Under the pieces are notes generated by a model. The model was not told where the DNA came from, made no database searches, and saw nothing but the letters and a program-made list of their open reading frames with translations. Shown piece after piece: positions 63,124-64,000 of a stretch of DNA of 64,000 nucleotides. Location of the stretch: positions 28,238-92,237 of the forward strand of contig NZ_QXTJ01000002.1 in assembly GCF_003605735.1 (NCBI RefSeq), written 5' to 3'. Origin of the DNA: Pseudomonas sp. LS-2 (GTDB taxonomy: Bacteria > Pseudomonadota > Gammaproteobacteria > Pseudomonadales > Pseudomonadaceae). Made by a program: the position numbers and the translations under genes. Each line of letters begins with the position of its first letter. Within the stretch, counting starts at the first letter, position 1.

Positions 63124-63558
63124 TCAAGCGTTCTCGTTGCCGGGGCGGGTGAACGAATAGCGGTCGATGTCCTGCCGCAAGGTCCAGCCCTGATTGCGCC
63201 AGTAGCGGGCGGCTGCGTCATTGCCTTTGAGCACGTCGAGATGCGTCTTGCCAATGCCCAGCGCTTCCAGACTCGCCAGGCAGCGCTGCACCAGCGCATG
63301 GGCGATGCCCTGACGCCGGAACGCGGGCAGCACCAGCAGATGCTGCAGGTAGCCGCGTCGCCCGTCGTGACCACACATCACACAGCCACAGAGCCCGGCA
63401 TCGCTTTGGGCAACGAAGCTCATGCCGGGGTTGCGTTGCAGGTAGCGTTCGGTGGCTTCGCGGGAGTCGGCATCCCGCAGCGAGATGCCGGGGGTGCTGC
63501 TCATGAGGGCGATGACGGCGTCGTAGTCATCCATCGTCATGACACGAATGTTGATCAT
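63124..63558 (-). CDS. GNAT family N-acetyltransferase
   Basis: A 144-residue GNAT. Acetyl-CoA-binding motif A is visible in LQHLLVLPAFRRQGIAHALVQRCLASLEALG (near residues 72-102), and the C-terminal NDAAARYWRNQGWTLRQDIDRYSF is typical. The acceptor is not evident. It ends 6 nt from the convergent LysR stop. The 293 nt between it and katG (63559-63851) shows no gene; it is the katG promoter region. Confidence 0.85.
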   Translation of the reverse strand: MINIRVMTMDDYDAVIALMSSTPGISLRDADSREATERYLQRNPGMSFVAQSDAGLCGCVMCGHDGRRGYLQHLLVLPAFRRQGIAHALVQRCLASLEALGIGKTHLDVLKGNDAAARYWRNQGWTLRQDIDRYSFTRPGNENA

Positions 63559-63851
63559 GGAAAAACCTGTCGAATGTCGGATCGGGCAGGTTACCAGAGC
63601 GCTTCGAGGTCATTGTGACAACGGCATGTCGGAAAACGAGCGTGCTGACAGTCTCTCTCTATCGTGTCGCAATGCTTTGACTATTAGAACTCTGGCAGAA
63701 CGGGTCTACCCTTGATCTAGCGTCGGCCAAGGCCGTCCAGTTGAAACCTGATCAGGCGATAAGAATAAGCACCTTGTGCTACTGAGTTGACGCATCTGTC
63801 TGGTGCTCGGAAGGGCGCTGCCGATGCCTACGATCAAAGGTAGATCAAAAC

Positions 63852-64000
63852 ATGGCAACCGAATCGAAATGCCCCTTCAACCACGCAGCCGGCGGTGGTA
63901 CCACCAACCGCGACTGGTGGCCGAACCAACTGAATCTGAAAATCCTCCACCAGCATTCGTCCCTGTCCGACCCGATGGGCGAGACGTTCGACTATGCGAA
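63852..64000 (+). CDS. katG: Catalase-peroxidase KatG (5' end only)
   Basis: Only the first ~49 codons are in the window. The start [49 protein letters not shown] has the CPFNH and [11 protein letters not shown](K/D)ILHQHS blocks that are nearly invariant in bacterial KatG. The enzyme is a cytoplasmic haem catalase-peroxidase that removes H2O2. AAAGG lies 11 nt upstream of the ATG. OxyR control is usual for katG, but no clear OxyR site was read upstream. Confidence 0.94.
   Translation, partial: MATESKCPFNHAAGGGTTNRDWWPNQLNLKILHQHSSLSDPMGETFDYA

Overview
The window reads as chromosomal DNA of a fluorescent Pseudomonas, most likely of the P. fluorescens group. The evidence is a pyoverdine locus (pvdR, fpvI, pvdA, pvdQ, fpvR), periplasmic glucose and gluconate oxidation by a PQQ glucose dehydrogenase and a three-subunit FAD gluconate dehydrogenase, high-GC codon use throughout, and many Pseudomonas-type REP palindromes between operons. 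No tRNA, rRNA, prophage, integrase or transposase was seen. Nearly every open frame of useful length is explained by one coding strand; the long antisense frames are GC-rich shadows.

Layout. 1-8.2 kb: iron acquisition. A truncated pvdR (efflux adaptor) faces fpvI (ECF sigma), followed by pvdA and pvdQ, then fpvR (anti-sigma) and an OPT-family transporter on the other strand. Two exact PvdS-type promoters (TAAAT-N16-CGT) lie before pvdR and pvdA. 8.4-10.6 kb: a TonB-dependent siderophore receptor without a signalling domain, followed by an 8-bp tandem repeat and a structured intergenic element. 11.2-17 kb: an sCache chemoreceptor and the gluconate 2-dehydrogenase operon (small subunit, GMC flavoprotein, tri-haem cytochrome c).

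17.1-24.9 kb: a complete non-phosphorylating L-fucose pathway (FucP symporter, mutarotase, fucose dehydrogenase, lactonase, fuconate dehydratase, diketo hydrolase, ketodeoxyfuconate dehydrogenase) and a divergent FadR-type GntR regulator. Two identical 19-nt dyad operators lie in the divergent promoter region. The end products should be pyruvate and L-lactate. 25-28 kb: an SDR, a DHA2-type efflux pump and a small Gln/Ser/Gly-rich protein.

28.1-36.1 kb: the most interesting block. It holds a HutC-like GntR repressor, a complete polar amino-acid-type ABC importer, an FAD D-2-hydroxyacid dehydrogenase, an FMN L-2-hydroxyacid dehydrogenase and a divergent 2-oxoglutarate/Fe(II) oxygenase. Related TGTA-like dyads stand before three of its transcription units, so it looks like one regulon for an unidentified substrate.

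36.2-50.5 kb: gcd (PQQ glucose dehydrogenase) with a striking upstream palindrome, a SnoaL-like protein, a CHASE4-GGDEF-EAL c-di-GMP enzyme, a glutathione transferase-like oxidoreductase, a DyP peroxidase, a GFA-family protein, an OsmC-YcaO fusion, a PLP dehydratase with a divergent AraC regulator, a DUF2986 protein and a LysR regulator. 50.8-53.6 kb: aldehyde dehydrogenase, carboxymuconolactone decarboxylase-like and quinone oxidoreductase operon. 53.6-54.1 kb: a tandem array of seven ~72-bp repeats. 54.2-63.6 kb: a small heat-shock protein, a thioredoxin-like protein, a LysR-controlled operon of split transketolase, beta-hydroxyacid dehydrogenase and MHS transporter, a DUF1330 protein, a DJ-1/PfpI protein with a divergent LysR regulator, and a GNAT acetyltransferase. 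The window ends in the first 50 codons of katG.
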